A stretch of 64,000 nucleotides of DNA, from positions 1 to 64,000 of the forward strand of contig CAJWTS010000012.1 of the NCBI GenBank assembly GCA_913047795.1, given 5' to 3'. Within the stretch, counting starts at the first letter, position 1. Each line of letters starts with the position of its first letter. The DNA comes from an uncultured Verrucomicrobiota bacterium (GTDB lineage: Bacteria > Verrucomicrobiota > Kiritimatiellia > CAJWTS01). The position numbers and the translations under genes were made by a program. Positions 35,325 through 44,791 of the stretch are shown piece after piece. The notes under the pieces are model-generated. The model was given only the letters and a program-made list of their open reading frames with translations. It was not told the origin of the DNA and did no database searches.

Positions 35325-36405
35325 CCTTCATCTCCGTTTTAAGCCGTTCTTCCAGGTCGCACTCGCCCAGCGTGACAATCACCTCATCCAACTCGCCCTC
35401 CATGATGCGGTCGAGGCTATAAAGCGTGAGGTTGATCCGATGTTCTGTGAGTCGGTTTTGGGGGAAATTGTACGTTCGCGTACGTTCACTGCGGTCGCCG
35501 GACCCAATCTGGCTTCGGCGCGCATCGCCCATTCGTTCGGATTCTTCGCGACGGCGATGGTCGAGGATGCGGGATCGCAGGACCCCCATCGCCTTGTCCT
35601 TGTTGCGATGCTGCGACCGCTCGTCCTGACTCTGCGCCACGAGACCGGTCGGTATATGCGTAATCCGCACGGCGGAATATGTCGTGTTGACGCTCTGCCC
35701 ACCGGGTCCGGACGCACAGAAAAGATCGATTCGCAGCTCATCCGGATCGATCTCGATATCATCCTGTTCGTCGGCCTCCGGAAAGACAGCCACCGTAGCA
35801 GCCGACGTATGGATGCGCCCCTGCGATTCGGTGGCCGGAACGCGCTGGACGCGATGCACACCACTCTCGAACTTGAAGTGCTTGTAAGCATTCTCGCCGC
35901 GCAGCGTGCACAGAATCTCCTTGTACCCACCCACATCTGATGCGCTTGCGTCCACGATTTCGATCGTCATATCATGCCGCTCCGCGTAGCGGGTGTACAT
36001 ACGCAGGAGATCGCCCGCGAAGAGGCCTGCCTCATCACCACCGGTCCCCGCCCGAATTTCCATGACCGCCGCCCGCGCGTCGTCCGGGTCTTCCGGTATG
36101 AGCGAAACCGTAAACTCACGTTCAACGACGGGCAACCGCGCCTCCAAACCCTGGAGCTCCTCGCGTGCCAGCTCCGCCAATTCGGCATCCGTCTCGGGCG
36201 CGGCGATCAGGGCCTGATGCTCCGCGATCTCCTGGCTAACGTTCAGGCAGGCTTCGGCCTTCTCGAGTCGCCTGCGAACGGTGGCATGATCACGCACCAA
36301 TTCGCGATAACGCTTTTGATTGGCCATGAGGTCGGGTTCGGAGAACTGAGCTTCGAGACCTCCAAGTCGTGCCTTCATATCCTCGATGTATGTCTCGTCA
36401 ATCAT
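35299..36405 (-). CDS. prfA: Peptide chain release factor 1
   Basis: A 368-residue class I release factor. The codon-recognition motif reads [10 protein letters not shown], whose P-A-T identifies RF1 (UAA/UAG) rather than RF2. The catalytic GGQ lies in [11 protein letters not shown], followed by [16 protein letters not shown]. The peptidyl-tRNA hydrolysis and tRNA-mimicry domains appear complete. The ATG at 36405 (MIDETYIED) gives the normal length; the in-frame extension upstream overlaps the rpmE terminator and is rejected. The order prfA-prmC is widely conserved. Confidence 0.97.
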   Translation of the reverse strand: MIDETYIEDMKARLGGLEAQFSEPDLMANQKRYRELVRDHATVRRRLEKAEACLNVSQEIAEHQALIAAPETDAELAELAREELQGLEARLPVVEREFTVSLIPEDPDDARAAVMEIRAGTGGDEAGLFAGDLLRMYTRYAERHDMTIEIVDASASDVGGYKEILCTLRGENAYKHFKFESGVHRVQRVPATESQGRIHTSAATVAVFPEADEQDDIEIDPDELRIDLFCASGPGGQSVNTTYSAVRITHIPTGLVAQSQDERSQHRNKDKAMGVLRSRILDHRRREESERMGDARRSQIGSGDRSERTRTYNFPQNRLTEHRINLTLYSLDRIMEGELDEVIVTLGECDLEERLKTEMKDGLGGNVS

Positions 36406-36454
36406 CGCTTTTCGGTTCCGGGTTGCACCATCAAGTGCGATCCGCATGGGACAG

Positions 36455-36494
36455 AAAAAGGGCCGGATCATGCGGAATGCATGTGCCGGCCCTT
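36455..36494 (-). terminator. Rho-independent terminator after rpmE
   Basis: On the minus strand a 9-bp outer stem (AAGGGCCGG with CCGGCCCTT) encloses an inner CATGC/GCATG stem, and the outer arm runs into a T5 tract. It begins 14 bases after the rpmE stop and ends before prfA, so it separates L31 expression from prfA-prmC. Confidence 0.72.
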
Positions 36495-36507
36495 AAACGA
36501 ATTCCAG

Positions 36508-36708
36508 CTATTTCTTTCCGTATCGCTTGAGGAACTGCTCGACACGGCCTTCCGAGTCGAGGAGTTTCGCCTCCCCGGTATAAAACGGGTGGCAGGCAGA
36601 GCACGTGTTAATATGCATGCTCTTCACCGTCGAACGCGTACTGATCACGTTTCCGCAAGCGCAGGTGATCGTCGCGTCTTCGTACTTTGGATGGATATCT
36701 GATTTCAT
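36508..36708 (-). CDS. rpmE: 50S ribosomal protein L31, zinc-binding form
   Basis: A 66-residue L31. The four cysteines that bind zinc in the type A form are present: Cys16 and Cys18 (C-A-C), Cys36 and Cys39 (C-S-A-C). It begins MKSDIHPKY and ends FLKRYGKK, as in typical L31. The zinc-binding form is generally used when zinc is plentiful. The gene has a probable promoter and its own terminator, so it is likely a single-gene transcript. Confidence 0.97.
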   Translation of the reverse strand: MKSDIHPKYEDATITCACGNVISTRSTVKSMHINTCSACHPFYTGEAKLLDSEGRVEQFLKRYGKK

Positions 36709-36737
36709 CTAAATGGCCTAAGAATTCGAGGCGGGAT

Positions 36738-36766
36738 AATTTAGGCTGGGGCCGGATCGAATGCAA
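36738..36766 (-). promoter_or_regulatory. Candidate promoter for rpmE
   Basis: On the minus strand TTGCAT (36766-36761) and TAAATT (36743-36738) are separated by 17 bases and lie 30 bases before the rpmE ATG. The -10 matches at four positions and the -35 at three. Confidence 0.35.
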
Positions 36767-36858
36767 CCGCAATTTTGCGGGTCCGGGCCGGGTCAATTTC
36801 ATGCTGATCGGACTTTTGATTCTGGATCTTGCTGGCAAAGGGGCTATATCATTGAAGA

Positions 36859-38421
36859 ATGGGTCCACGCATAGATCGAACCGCTTGCACCCGCTCTCCG
36901 AGAGCGGGTGCGAACGGGTATTTTTTGCTGATCGGCGCAATCGTGGCCCTTGTTTCGGGGTGCAATTCCGGCTCACAGCCGGCATATCTCAGATCCGGTA
37001 TCGAGAAACTCCGCCTGGGCAAGGTTAAGATCGCGACCATTTACCTGGAAAAAGCAGCTGAACACGATCCTCAGAATTACTCCGCGCAAATGCATCTTGG
37101 CATCGCGTTGATCCAGATTGCGAGCCCACGCCGCGCCATACCCATCTTCCAGAAGGCTGCCCAACTTGACGCCGAAGATACACGAGCGTACGAGTACCTC
37201 GCCCACGCCCACGTCCTACTCGCCGAATGGGATGCCGCCGATCGGGCACTCGCCGAGGCGGCGTCGATCCAATCGACTGCCCGGATTCTGACGGCGCGGG
37301 CGGTGGTCGCCTTGCGTCTGGAGCGCCTCGAGGAGGCCGCGTCCCTCCTGTCGCGCGCGCTGGAACTCGAGGAAAGCTATCCGCCGGCACTCTACAACCG
37401 CGCACTCATCGCCCGCCACTGGCGCAACGATGCAGCGGCAGCCGACGCGTACCTGGCCAACTTTCGACTGTTGGATGATGCCGAACGTGTTGCCCGACTA
37501 GAACGCGCGTTCGAGTACTTTTCAACGGACGCACCTCAGCCGCCTCAGGAAGCGCCCCCCGAACGTATCGAACAGCCCGAGTCAACGACCGAGACTCTGC
37601 AACCCGTCGAAGATGCCGACAGCCTCGTCGCCGTAGATTCGACCTGGACGCTCGCGCAGGTCGAGCAGGCGCTGAGTCGGCGGGACTTTGATGTTGCACT
37701 GGTCACACTGAAGAAACTGCTCGCCGATGCACCGGATCACGCTGATGCCCACTGGATGCTGGCCCGAATGTACGATCAGCATCTCAACCGGGCCGAGGAG
37801 GCCACGCGCGCCTACCTCATCTTTGCCGATCAACACCCGGAAGATCACCGCGCTCAAGAGGCCGTGGAACTGGCCTGGGATCTTCAGAAACGGATAACCG
37901 CGGAGGAGGGCGTGGTGGAATCCGCCGAACCCGAAACGCCGGTGCCTTCGATCGAAGCACTGGAGGCGTCCAAGGCCGCGTTTCAAGATGGATTCCGCGC
38001 CTATCGGCGCAAGGAATGGGCTGCCGCGGCGGCATCCTACCGTCAAGCCGTCGAACAGAATCCCGGCTTCGCCGAGGGATATTACCATCTCGGGCTGTCA
38101 CACCGTCGCCTGGGCAGTGCGGATCAAGCCCGCCAGGCACTTCAGAACGCCGTCCGCCTTAAGCCCGGCATGACCGAAGCGCATTACATGCTCGCGGCCG
38201 TTTACCGCGAAGCCGAACGGAACGAACTCGCGCGTGACCACCTGATCAAGCTTCTCGCAGCGGACCCGCATTACGCCGATGCACATTTCCTGATCGGCCT
38301 CGTCTATCGGGACCTGCAGGAACCTGCGCGAACGCAAACCCATTTTGAACAGTATCTGCGTGTTTCACCCGAAGGCCAGCACGCTGCAGGAATCCGCCAC
38401 TGGCTGAAGCTAAACCCGTAA
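36859..38421 (+). CDS. TPR-repeat lipoprotein
   Basis: A 520-residue lipoprotein. The N-terminus has a basic stretch, a hydrophobic core (YFLLIGAIVALVSGC) and a lipobox with Cys35. The rest is tetratricopeptide repeats in two blocks, about 42-200 (GKVKIATIYLEKAAEHDPQ, AQMHLGIALIQ) and about 260-520 (AYRRKEWAAAAASYRQAVEQNPG, AEGYYHLGLSHRRLGSADQA, AHYMLAAVYREAE), joined by a Pro/Glu-rich linker. TPR lipoproteins commonly scaffold envelope complexes. A 13-bp inverted repeat lies in the first codons (see findings). It ends 12 bases before dnaG. No partner can be named. Confidence 0.85.
   Translation: MGPRIDRTACTRSPRAGANGYFLLIGAIVALVSGCNSGSQPAYLRSGIEKLRLGKVKIATIYLEKAAEHDPQNYSAQMHLGIALIQIASPRRAIPIFQKAAQLDAEDTRAYEYLAHAHVLLAEWDAADRALAEAASIQSTARILTARAVVALRLERLEEAASLLSRALELEESYPPALYNRALIARHWRNDAAAADAYLANFRLLDDAERVARLERAFEYFSTDAPQPPQEAPPERIEQPESTTETLQPVEDADSLVAVDSTWTLAQVEQALSRRDFDVALVTLKKLLADAPDHADAHWMLARMYDQHLNRAEEATRAYLIFADQHPEDHRAQEAVELAWDLQKRITAEEGVVESAEPETPVPSIEALEASKAAFQDGFRAYRRKEWAAAAASYRQAVEQNPGFAEGYYHLGLSHRRLGSADQARQALQNAVRLKPGMTEAHYMLAAVYREAERNELARDHLIKLLAADPHYADAHFLIGLVYRDLQEPARTQTHFEQYLRVSPEGQHAAGIRHWLKLNP
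36885..36913. repeat. Strong inverted repeat within the signal-peptide codons
   Basis: GCACCCGCTCT and AGAGCGGGTGC (11 perfect bp, extended by a wobble and one A-T pair) flank a three-base loop. It sits 26 bases inside the TPR lipoprotein gene and is followed nine bases later by T6. Confidence 0.75.
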
Positions 38422-38433
38422 CAAACCTGTACC

Positions 38434-40287
38434 ATGTCGCCCATCGTATCCAAGCGAAGCCTCGAAGACCTGCGCCACAAGTGCGACATCGCAGAAGTTA
38501 TCGGGGCCGCGATGACATTGAAACGTGCCGGCACGTCACTCAAAGGTCTCTGTCCCTTTCACAAGGAGAAAACGCCATCCTTCTCGGTCAACCCCCAGCG
38601 CCAGATCTTTCATTGCTTCGGTTGCGGAGCGGGCGGCGACGTCTTCAAGTTCCTCATGGATTTCGAAGGTGTCGATTTCGTAACCGCCGTGCGCATGTTG
38701 GCCGACCGCTGTGGCGCAAAACTCGAATATGAAGACGGTGAGCCCTCGCCAACGGGTGGGCGTGACCATCTATTCCGGATTCTTAGCGAAGTGGCCGACT
38801 CCTTTCACCGTTGCCTGATCGAGAAATCCAATGCGGTGGAGGCACGAACTTATCTCAAGGAGCGCGACCTGGCGTCCGAAACGACCGAAGCCTTCCTGAT
38901 CGGTTTCGCCCCCGATAAATGGGATTCCATGCTGACGTGGGGACGCCACAAGGGCTATAGCCCGGAACAACTGGAAGAGGCGGGACTCGTGATTCGCTCC
39001 GATAAGCCGAATCCGAGGAATCCGTTCTACGATCGTTTTCGAAACCGTCTGATGTTCCCAATTCACGATGAGCAGGCGCGAATCGTTGGCTTCAGCGGCC
39101 GTGTATTGAGCGCGAGCGATACCAGCGCGAAATACGTCAATAGTCCTGAAACACCGGTCTTTCATAAGAGTCGTTTGCTATACGGTCTGGACAAGGCCCG
39201 CCGCCACATCGTGCAGGAACGCCGGGCCACGCTCTGCGAGGGTCAGATCGACGTCATCCGTTGTCACCAGGCCGGACTGACACACGCCGTCTGCGCACAG
39301 GGCACCGCCTTCACCGAGCAGCATGCGCGAATCCTGAAACGCTATGCGGACAGCGTCGTCATCGTGTTTGATTCGGACAAGGCCGGACGGGACGCAGCGA
39401 TCCGCGCCGCCGCCGTCCTCATTGACGTCGGCCTCGTGGCGAAAATTGCGGAACTCCCAAACGGAGAGGACCCCGACTCGTTCATACGGACTCAGGGCAT
39501 CGAGGCCTTCCAGGCAGCCCTCGATAACTCCCGATCGACCGTCGATTTCCAAATCAACGTCCTCTCGGAGGAACACGATCCCCGCTCCGAGATTGGCATC
39601 ATGCGGATCACACGCGAAGTTTTGATGACCATTGCGCGTACGCCCAACGCCGTACAGCAGGCGAAACTCATTCAACAATGCGCGCAGCGGCTGAACGTAC
39701 CGATCGAGGCGCTGCAGACCGAACTGCGCCGCATCCGTCTGCCCGCCCCACGGCGCGAGATGGAACAACCAGAGACGCGACCGGACCATCCGGCAGCGGA
39801 ACTGGAACTTGCGCGTCATCTATGCCAGTGCCTGGACAACCCCGAAACTGTTGATCTCGTACGCCAATACCTTCCGTTGTCCATGCTTCAAGACACGGTC
39901 TGCCGCGTGCTGGTCGAAATCGCGATCGAAGCGCGCGACAGCGGCCGGCCGTTTCACGACATCGTCGCGGATCATAACGAACCCAGCGGCGAGTTATCCC
40001 GACTGGCTGCCGCCGTACAGGAAGGCCCGACTAAGACCGGGGGCGAATACACCCACCATGACGCGGTGCGGGACCTTATCCTGTTCATTCACCGTCGCGA
40101 GCTCAAGCGCGAACGACTGGAACTGGACGAGCGCATGCGTGGTGATAGCAACCCGGACGACGAACTGCGCGTCCGTAGTGCACAGTTGCGAAGGGATCTG
40201 AAGACGCTACAGCAATGGGATACGGCGCTACCCCTGCTGAAAATGCACAGTGAGCCGGCCGCACCATCCGGGCCCAGCGGCGCCTGA
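38434..40287 (+). CDS. dnaG: DNA primase
   Basis: A 617-residue primase that makes RNA primers for replication. The N-terminal CHC2 zinc domain has Cys40, His43, Cys61 and Cys64 (CPFHKEKTPSFSV, FHCFGCGAGGD). The TOPRIM core has LCEGQIDVIR (usually EGYMD) and VVIVFDSDKAGRDAA. The C-terminal about 180 residues are helical and would bind DnaB. It follows the TPR lipoprotein gene by 12 bases and is convergent with ftsW, five bases apart. Confidence 0.97.
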   Translation: MSPIVSKRSLEDLRHKCDIAEVIGAAMTLKRAGTSLKGLCPFHKEKTPSFSVNPQRQIFHCFGCGAGGDVFKFLMDFEGVDFVTAVRMLADRCGAKLEYEDGEPSPTGGRDHLFRILSEVADSFHRCLIEKSNAVEARTYLKERDLASETTEAFLIGFAPDKWDSMLTWGRHKGYSPEQLEEAGLVIRSDKPNPRNPFYDRFRNRLMFPIHDEQARIVGFSGRVLSASDTSAKYVNSPETPVFHKSRLLYGLDKARRHIVQERRATLCEGQIDVIRCHQAGLTHAVCAQGTAFTEQHARILKRYADSVVIVFDSDKAGRDAAIRAAAVLIDVGLVAKIAELPNGEDPDSFIRTQGIEAFQAALDNSRSTVDFQINVLSEEHDPRSEIGIMRITREVLMTIARTPNAVQQAKLIQQCAQRLNVPIEALQTELRRIRLPAPRREMEQPETRPDHPAAELELARHLCQCLDNPETVDLVRQYLPLSMLQDTVCRVLVEIAIEARDSGRPFHDIVADHNEPSGELSRLAAAVQEGPTKTGGEYTHHDAVRDLILFIHRRELKRERLELDERMRGDSNPDDELRVRSAQLRRDLKTLQQWDTALPLLKMHSEPAAPSGPSGA

Positions 40288-40292
40288 GCGGG

Positions 40293-41423
40293 CTAGATCC
40301 GGTGCGCGCGATCCTTGATCGCCGCGCCGGACCGATCGCCCCGTGGTCCATCGGCAGACTTGCGCGCAACACTCAGAACCAGGCCCACGAATATGAGTGA
40401 TATGACGAGGCTGGACCCACCGTAGCTAATGAATGGAAGCGGCAGCCCCTTGGTTGGCAGCAAGCCGGTCACGACGCCGACATTGATCGACGCCTGGAGC
40501 GTCAACATAATCGTCGCGCCGAACGCCAGAAACCTCCCGAACTGATCCGGTGCGCGCTCGCTTACAATCATGCCGCAATAAAGGATCCCCAGGAACAGCA
40601 GAACAATAACGCAGGTGACCGACCCGAGTTCTTCGCCGATGATCGGCAGAATGAAATCTGTGTGTGCCTCCGGAAGGTAAAAATGTTTCTGCGAACTGTT
40701 GCCGAGCCCGACACCAAACGGACCACCCAGGACAAACGCGTTCTTCGCCTCGATCACCTGGAAGGCGGCATCGCGATTCGCTTCCGGATTGAGAAAGGCG
40801 AGGATACGTTCCGATCGTTCCGCGTCCTGCATGATCGCGAGCGACATGACACAGACGCCAACGGTTCCAACAATCAAGAGATGGCCCGGACGGGATCCGC
40901 CAACAAACATCATGGTTAGAGCGGCCGCCGCGATCAGCGCCGTGGTACCGTAGTCCGGTTCCCATAAGATGAGCCCGCAGATAAGACCGAGGCCAAGCAA
41001 GGGAAAGAGCAACCCTTCCTTGAATCGCGCGGCGTGCGGACCCACGTGGGTCATCCATGCGGAGAGCATCAACACGACGGCCAGCTTGGCTATTTCCGAT
41101 GGTTGAATACTCAGTGCGCCGACACGAATCCAACGTTGACTGCCGTTGATTTCCGGACCGACAACAAGGACCGCCGCCAACAGTACAATCGCGCCAGCCG
41201 CCAACGGAAACGCCAGCCTGCGCCAGATGCGATAGTCCAGCACGGCCACGACAAAGCCCACAATCAGGGCCACAACGAGCCAGACGAATTGACGCTTAAC
41301 GTAATACCCCGGATCTCCCGTGCTGAATTCACCCCTGACGCCACTCGTACTGGCGAGCATCACGATGCCAAGCGCCAACAGGACGAGGACAATCCCCGCC
41401 AAAACACTGGAAATCTTCCACAT
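40293..41423 (-). CDS. ftsW: Peptidoglycan glycosyltransferase FtsW (SEDS)
   Basis: A 376-residue polytopic SEDS-family protein that polymerises septal glycan strands with FtsI. Diagnostic sequences are NGSQRWIRVGALSIQPSEIAKL, ILWEPDYGTT (the catalytic Asp), KNAFVLGGPFGVGLGNSSQKHFYLPEAHTDFI and LPFISYGGSSL near the C-terminus. Its ATG overlaps the stop of the LysM lipoprotein gene as TAATG, so the two are coupled. It is the last gene of this dcw cluster; murG does not follow, dnaG is convergent. Confidence 0.95.
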   Translation of the reverse strand: MWKISSVLAGIVLVLLALGIVMLASTSGVRGEFSTGDPGYYVKRQFVWLVVALIVGFVVAVLDYRIWRRLAFPLAAGAIVLLAAVLVVGPEINGSQRWIRVGALSIQPSEIAKLAVVLMLSAWMTHVGPHAARFKEGLLFPLLGLGLICGLILWEPDYGTTALIAAAALTMMFVGGSRPGHLLIVGTVGVCVMSLAIMQDAERSERILAFLNPEANRDAAFQVIEAKNAFVLGGPFGVGLGNSSQKHFYLPEAHTDFILPIIGEELGSVTCVIVLLFLGILYCGMIVSERAPDQFGRFLAFGATIMLTLQASINVGVVTGLLPTKGLPLPFISYGGSSLVISLIFVGLVLSVARKSADGPRGDRSGAAIKDRAHRI

Positions 41424-42352
41424 TAACGGCCGGGTCGGGGTATCTTGAGCTTTTGCCCAACTTCTAACTCGTTACTCGTCAATTTGTTGAGCCGTTTCAG
41501 CTCTTCGGGCAGCACGGTATAGTTCATCGCGATCGAGTACACATCCTCGTCCTCTTCCACGATGTGAATCACGAAATCCCCCTCCGCCGCCGGCGGATCC
41601 GCCTTTTTCACCACGGGCGACGGCGCGACCACCGCCGGCTTCGGCGCAGTCACACGCGGCGGTGCGGCCGCGCGGGGCGCCTTCACAATCGTTCGCGTGG
41701 GCACAGGTGCCACAGGTGGCTTCGCCGTCGGAACGCGCGCACTGCGAACGGTCGGCGCGGGATTCGATCCTTCGCGTGGTATCGCAAGCACCTGCCCGAT
41801 CAAGATGCGGTCTGACGTCAACTTGTTCGCATCGCGAAGCGCCCGAACAGTTGTCTCGAACGTCACCGCTATCTTCGACAGCGAATCGCCCTTGCGCACG
41901 ATGTAATCGTTACTGCCGGGGGTTCGTCTTGCGGTCGTTTTTTTCGCGGTGGGAGTTGGTGCCTTCCGATTGAGATCGACCTTCCCGGGCAGACGCAGCT
42001 TCTGGCCGGCATAGATTTTGTCGGCATCGGCAATCTTGTTGAGATCGATAATCGCGCGCACGCTGACACCCAGTCGCTTGGCGACCGTGGACAGGTTCTC
42101 ACCCTTCTTGATCACGTAGGTCGTCGTCTCGCCCTGCCACGCGCCAACGCCAGTCGTCGCACCCGGCACGGGCATCACGATTCGCGTACGCGGCTCCTCG
42201 CGCGGCATGACCATTGGCGGCATGGGACGATCGGCCGGCGCCGAGAGTGTCGTATCCGCGCGTGGCGTACCGCAGCCCTGAATCAGCATCACGCACAATA
42301 CGGCGACGCAGTGAACAAAAAATACAACTGTCACGACAACTTTCGGCTTCAT
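41423..42352 (-). CDS. Lipoprotein with three LysM domains in the dcw cluster
   Basis: A 309-residue lipoprotein: signal peptide with lipobox (MLIQGC, Cys27), then a proline-rich linker and three LysM peptidoglycan-binding domains, TYVIKKGENLSTVAKRLGVS (about 80-125), YIVRKGDSLSKIAVTFETT (about 145-190) and FVIHIVEEDEDVYSIAMNY (about 260-305), the last divergent. A Pro/Ala/Lys-rich stretch separates the second and third. No enzyme domain is attached. It sits between murD (one-base gap) and ftsW (overlap), suggesting a role in division-site peptidoglycan binding; this is an inference. Confidence 0.9.
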   Translation of the reverse strand: MKPKVVVTVVFFVHCVAVLCVMLIQGCGTPRADTTLSAPADRPMPPMVMPREEPRTRIVMPVPGATTGVGAWQGETTTYVIKKGENLSTVAKRLGVSVRAIIDLNKIADADKIYAGQKLRLPGKVDLNRKAPTPTAKKTTARRTPGSNDYIVRKGDSLSKIAVTFETTVRALRDANKLTSDRILIGQVLAIPREGSNPAPTVRSARVPTAKPPVAPVPTRTIVKAPRAAAPPRVTAPKPAVVAPSPVVKKADPPAAEGDFVIHIVEEDEDVYSIAMNYTVLPEELKRLNKLTSNELEVGQKLKIPRPGR

Positions 42353-42353
42353 C

Positions 42354-43694
42354 TCATTCCCTCTTTTTGTTGTGGCGCAATCCTTGCGCCAATTTTGCAA
42401 ACTCGTCTCCGCGTTCCTCGAAACTCGCAAACTGGTCGAAACTTGCGCACGCCGGCGAGAGCAGGATAACCTCCCCTTCCTGCGCTTCGTCCCAGGCACG
42501 CTGTACAGCATCGGCAAGATGGCGACAAACGCGACAAGGAACGCTGTCGTTCCATGCGGCCTCGAGTGCGTCCTTCGCGGCGCCGATAAGATAAACCCCG
42601 GCCACCTTCCCCGCCAACAGTTTTTTGACGCCGGCCAGGTCGTGTTCCTTCAATACGCCGCCGGCAATCAGCCGAATGGGCCCACGTAGCATGCGCAACG
42701 CGGCACCCATCGCCATCAGGTTGGTCGCCTTCGAATCGTCCACAAATCGTACGCCGTCGATCTCGGCGACGGGCTGCATTCGATGCGGAAGCGGCTTAAA
42801 GTCCCGCGCGGCATCCGCGACGACCTCCGCCGGCTGACCGCTGGCGCGAATCGCCGCGACGCTCGCCGCCGCGGTCGCACCCATAATCGGGTTGTCGAAG
42901 ATCGTGTCCGCCATGCTTACGCTACCCCCGGGGAATGCTATCGCGCCTTCGCGATAGCACACGTCGGCATCCGCCGCGCCATCGAAGGAGATCCACTGGC
43001 ATTGCCCCGCTGTGAGCGATTGAATAACCGGCAACGCCGGCGCATAGACAATACCGATGTCTTCGCCGCGCATATTCGCGAACAAACGCGATTTTATTGC
43101 GGTGTACACGGCAGCGTCACCGTGCCGATCCAGGTGATTGGCGTGTACATTCAACAGGATCCCGATATCTGGCCGAAACTCACGCACGCCCTCTAATTGA
43201 AAGGAACTGACCTCCACGACGATCCAATCCCAGGTCTCCTTGGCATCCACGACATCACACAAGGGCGTGCCGTAATTCCCGGCGATCGTGACACGCAGTC
43301 CGGCACGTGTCAGCGCCTCGGCACAAAGCTTCGCGCATGTGCTCTTCCCATTTGACCCGGTGACAGCCAGTATCCGCGTCGCAACATGCCGCCAGCCAAG
43401 CTCGAGCTCGGCGATAACCGGGACATTCCGCGACGCCAGCTCTCGCATCCACGATGCATCAGCGGGGACACCGGGACTGACCACAGCAAGCTCGAAACGT
43501 TCGTCCGGGAGCGCGCCCGGTCCGAGGCAGACGCGACCGCCTTGGTCGCAGATTTCGGCGGCATGCTGCTGCATATCGACATCCTCGCGATCATCGACGA
43601 CGAAAACCTTCACGCCACGACGTTGTAGCAAACGCGCGGCCGCCCGTCCACTAACGCCCAGTCCGAGCACAAGCGCCTGTTTGGTTTTGTTCAT
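42354..43694 (-). CDS. murD: UDP-N-acetylmuramoyl-L-alanine--D-glutamate ligase
   Basis: A 446-residue Mur ligase that adds D-glutamate to UDP-MurNAc-L-Ala. The N-terminal Rossmann-like domain starts ALVLGLGVSGRAAARLL. The ATP loop is AVTGSNGKSTCAKL, and the C-terminal domain has FVDDSKATN (DSKATN, a MurD hallmark) and ILLSPACASFDQF. The start overlaps the mraY stop by four bases (ATGA). Confidence 0.96.
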   Translation of the reverse strand: MNKTKQALVLGLGVSGRAAARLLQRRGVKVFVVDDREDVDMQQHAAEICDQGGRVCLGPGALPDERFELAVVSPGVPADASWMRELASRNVPVIAELELGWRHVATRILAVTGSNGKSTCAKLCAEALTRAGLRVTIAGNYGTPLCDVVDAKETWDWIVVEVSSFQLEGVREFRPDIGILLNVHANHLDRHGDAAVYTAIKSRLFANMRGEDIGIVYAPALPVIQSLTAGQCQWISFDGAADADVCYREGAIAFPGGSVSMADTIFDNPIMGATAAASVAAIRASGQPAEVVADAARDFKPLPHRMQPVAEIDGVRFVDDSKATNLMAMGAALRMLRGPIRLIAGGVLKEHDLAGVKKLLAGKVAGVYLIGAAKDALEAAWNDSVPCRVCRHLADAVQRAWDEAQEGEVILLSPACASFDQFASFEERGDEFAKLAQGLRHNKKRE

Positions 43695-44791
43695 CGGATT
43701 TTCAACGTCAACAGGCCAAGCAAAGCGAAGATGATGGAGAGAATCCAGAAACGAACGGTGACCTGGGTCTCGCTCCAGTCCTTAAGCTCGAAATGATGAT
43801 GAATCGGAGCCATCGCGAAAACGCGGCGCCCCGTCAACCGGAACGAAATCACCTGTACAATCACACTCAGGGCCTCGACTACAAATACACCGCCCACAAT
43901 CACAAGCAAGAGTTCCTGCTTAATCAGGATGGCCACGGCGGCTATGCTGCCGCCCAGGGCCAGGCTCCCCGTGTCCCCCATGAATATCCGTGCCGGATGA
44001 CAATTGAACCACAGGAATCCGAGGCAGGCACCCAGTAAGGCGCCACAAAATACGGCCAATTCGCCCGATCCGGCGAGATAGGGCACCAACAGATAGCCCG
44101 CCAGGGCCGCGTGCCCGGCCACGTAGGCGAGCGCCAGGTACGACAACGCCACCGACGCACTGCACCCGATTGCAAGTCCGTCGACGCCGTCCGTCAGGTT
44201 TACCGCGTTTGTGGCCCCCAGCAAAACGATCGCGACAAACAGAAACGTGAAAAAAATCCCCATGTCCTGCACGAGAGGCTCCTTCGCAAACGGCGCCATG
44301 AGCTGGCTGGCGGAGGATCGCGTGGCCGGCAGATTGACCAGCAGCACGACCATGATCACGGCCCAGACCGCCTGCATGATCAGCTTGTATCGTGCCCGCA
44401 AGCCCGTGGCGTTGGCACCCTTCTGTTTCAGAACGTCATCGCAGAGACCAACACCACCCATGAAACACATCGTTGCCAGGGCGATCCAGACGAAGGCATT
44501 GTCAGGTCGTGCCCAGAGCAGCACGGACACAAGGACGGCGACGATAATCAATAAACCGCCCATCGTGGGCGTGCCCTGCTTGGGTGCATGCTGGGGCGCC
44601 GCCACGTGATCCGTTGCCGTGCGCACATGTTGTCCGATTTTACGCCGTTGCAAATACGTAATGAGCGTCGGTCCCACCGCGAGGCACATGACAAAGGCGG
44701 TTGCCGCGGCACCGAACCCGCGCACCGTGATGTACTGGAAGACGCGCAACGGCGAGAACACGTCCATCCATTCATGCAGATAATAGAACAA
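43691..44791 (-). CDS. mraY: Phospho-N-acetylmuramoyl-pentapeptide transferase
   Basis: A 366-residue polytopic enzyme that makes lipid I from UDP-MurNAc-pentapeptide and undecaprenyl phosphate. Landmarks are QGTPTMGGLLI, LCDDVLKQK (the D-D pair), NAVNLTDGVDGLA, FLWFNCHPARIFMGDTGSLALGG and the MraY HHH motif in APIHHHFEL. The initiator is TTG at 44791: a strong GGAGG lies eight bases upstream and the N-terminus FYYLHEW matches the family, whereas the first ATG (44767) would trim it. Overlaps murF by 20 bases. Confidence 0.95.
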   Translation of the reverse strand: MFYYLHEWMDVFSPLRVFQYITVRGFGAAATAFVMCLAVGPTLITYLQRRKIGQHVRTATDHVAAPQHAPKQGTPTMGGLLIIVAVLVSVLLWARPDNAFVWIALATMCFMGGVGLCDDVLKQKGANATGLRARYKLIMQAVWAVIMVVLLVNLPATRSSASQLMAPFAKEPLVQDMGIFFTFLFVAIVLLGATNAVNLTDGVDGLAIGCSASVALSYLALAYVAGHAALAGYLLVPYLAGSGELAVFCGALLGACLGFLWFNCHPARIFMGDTGSLALGGSIAAVAILIKQELLLVIVGGVFVVEALSVIVQVISFRLTGRRVFAMAPIHHHFELKDWSETQVTVRFWILSIIFALLGLLTLKIR

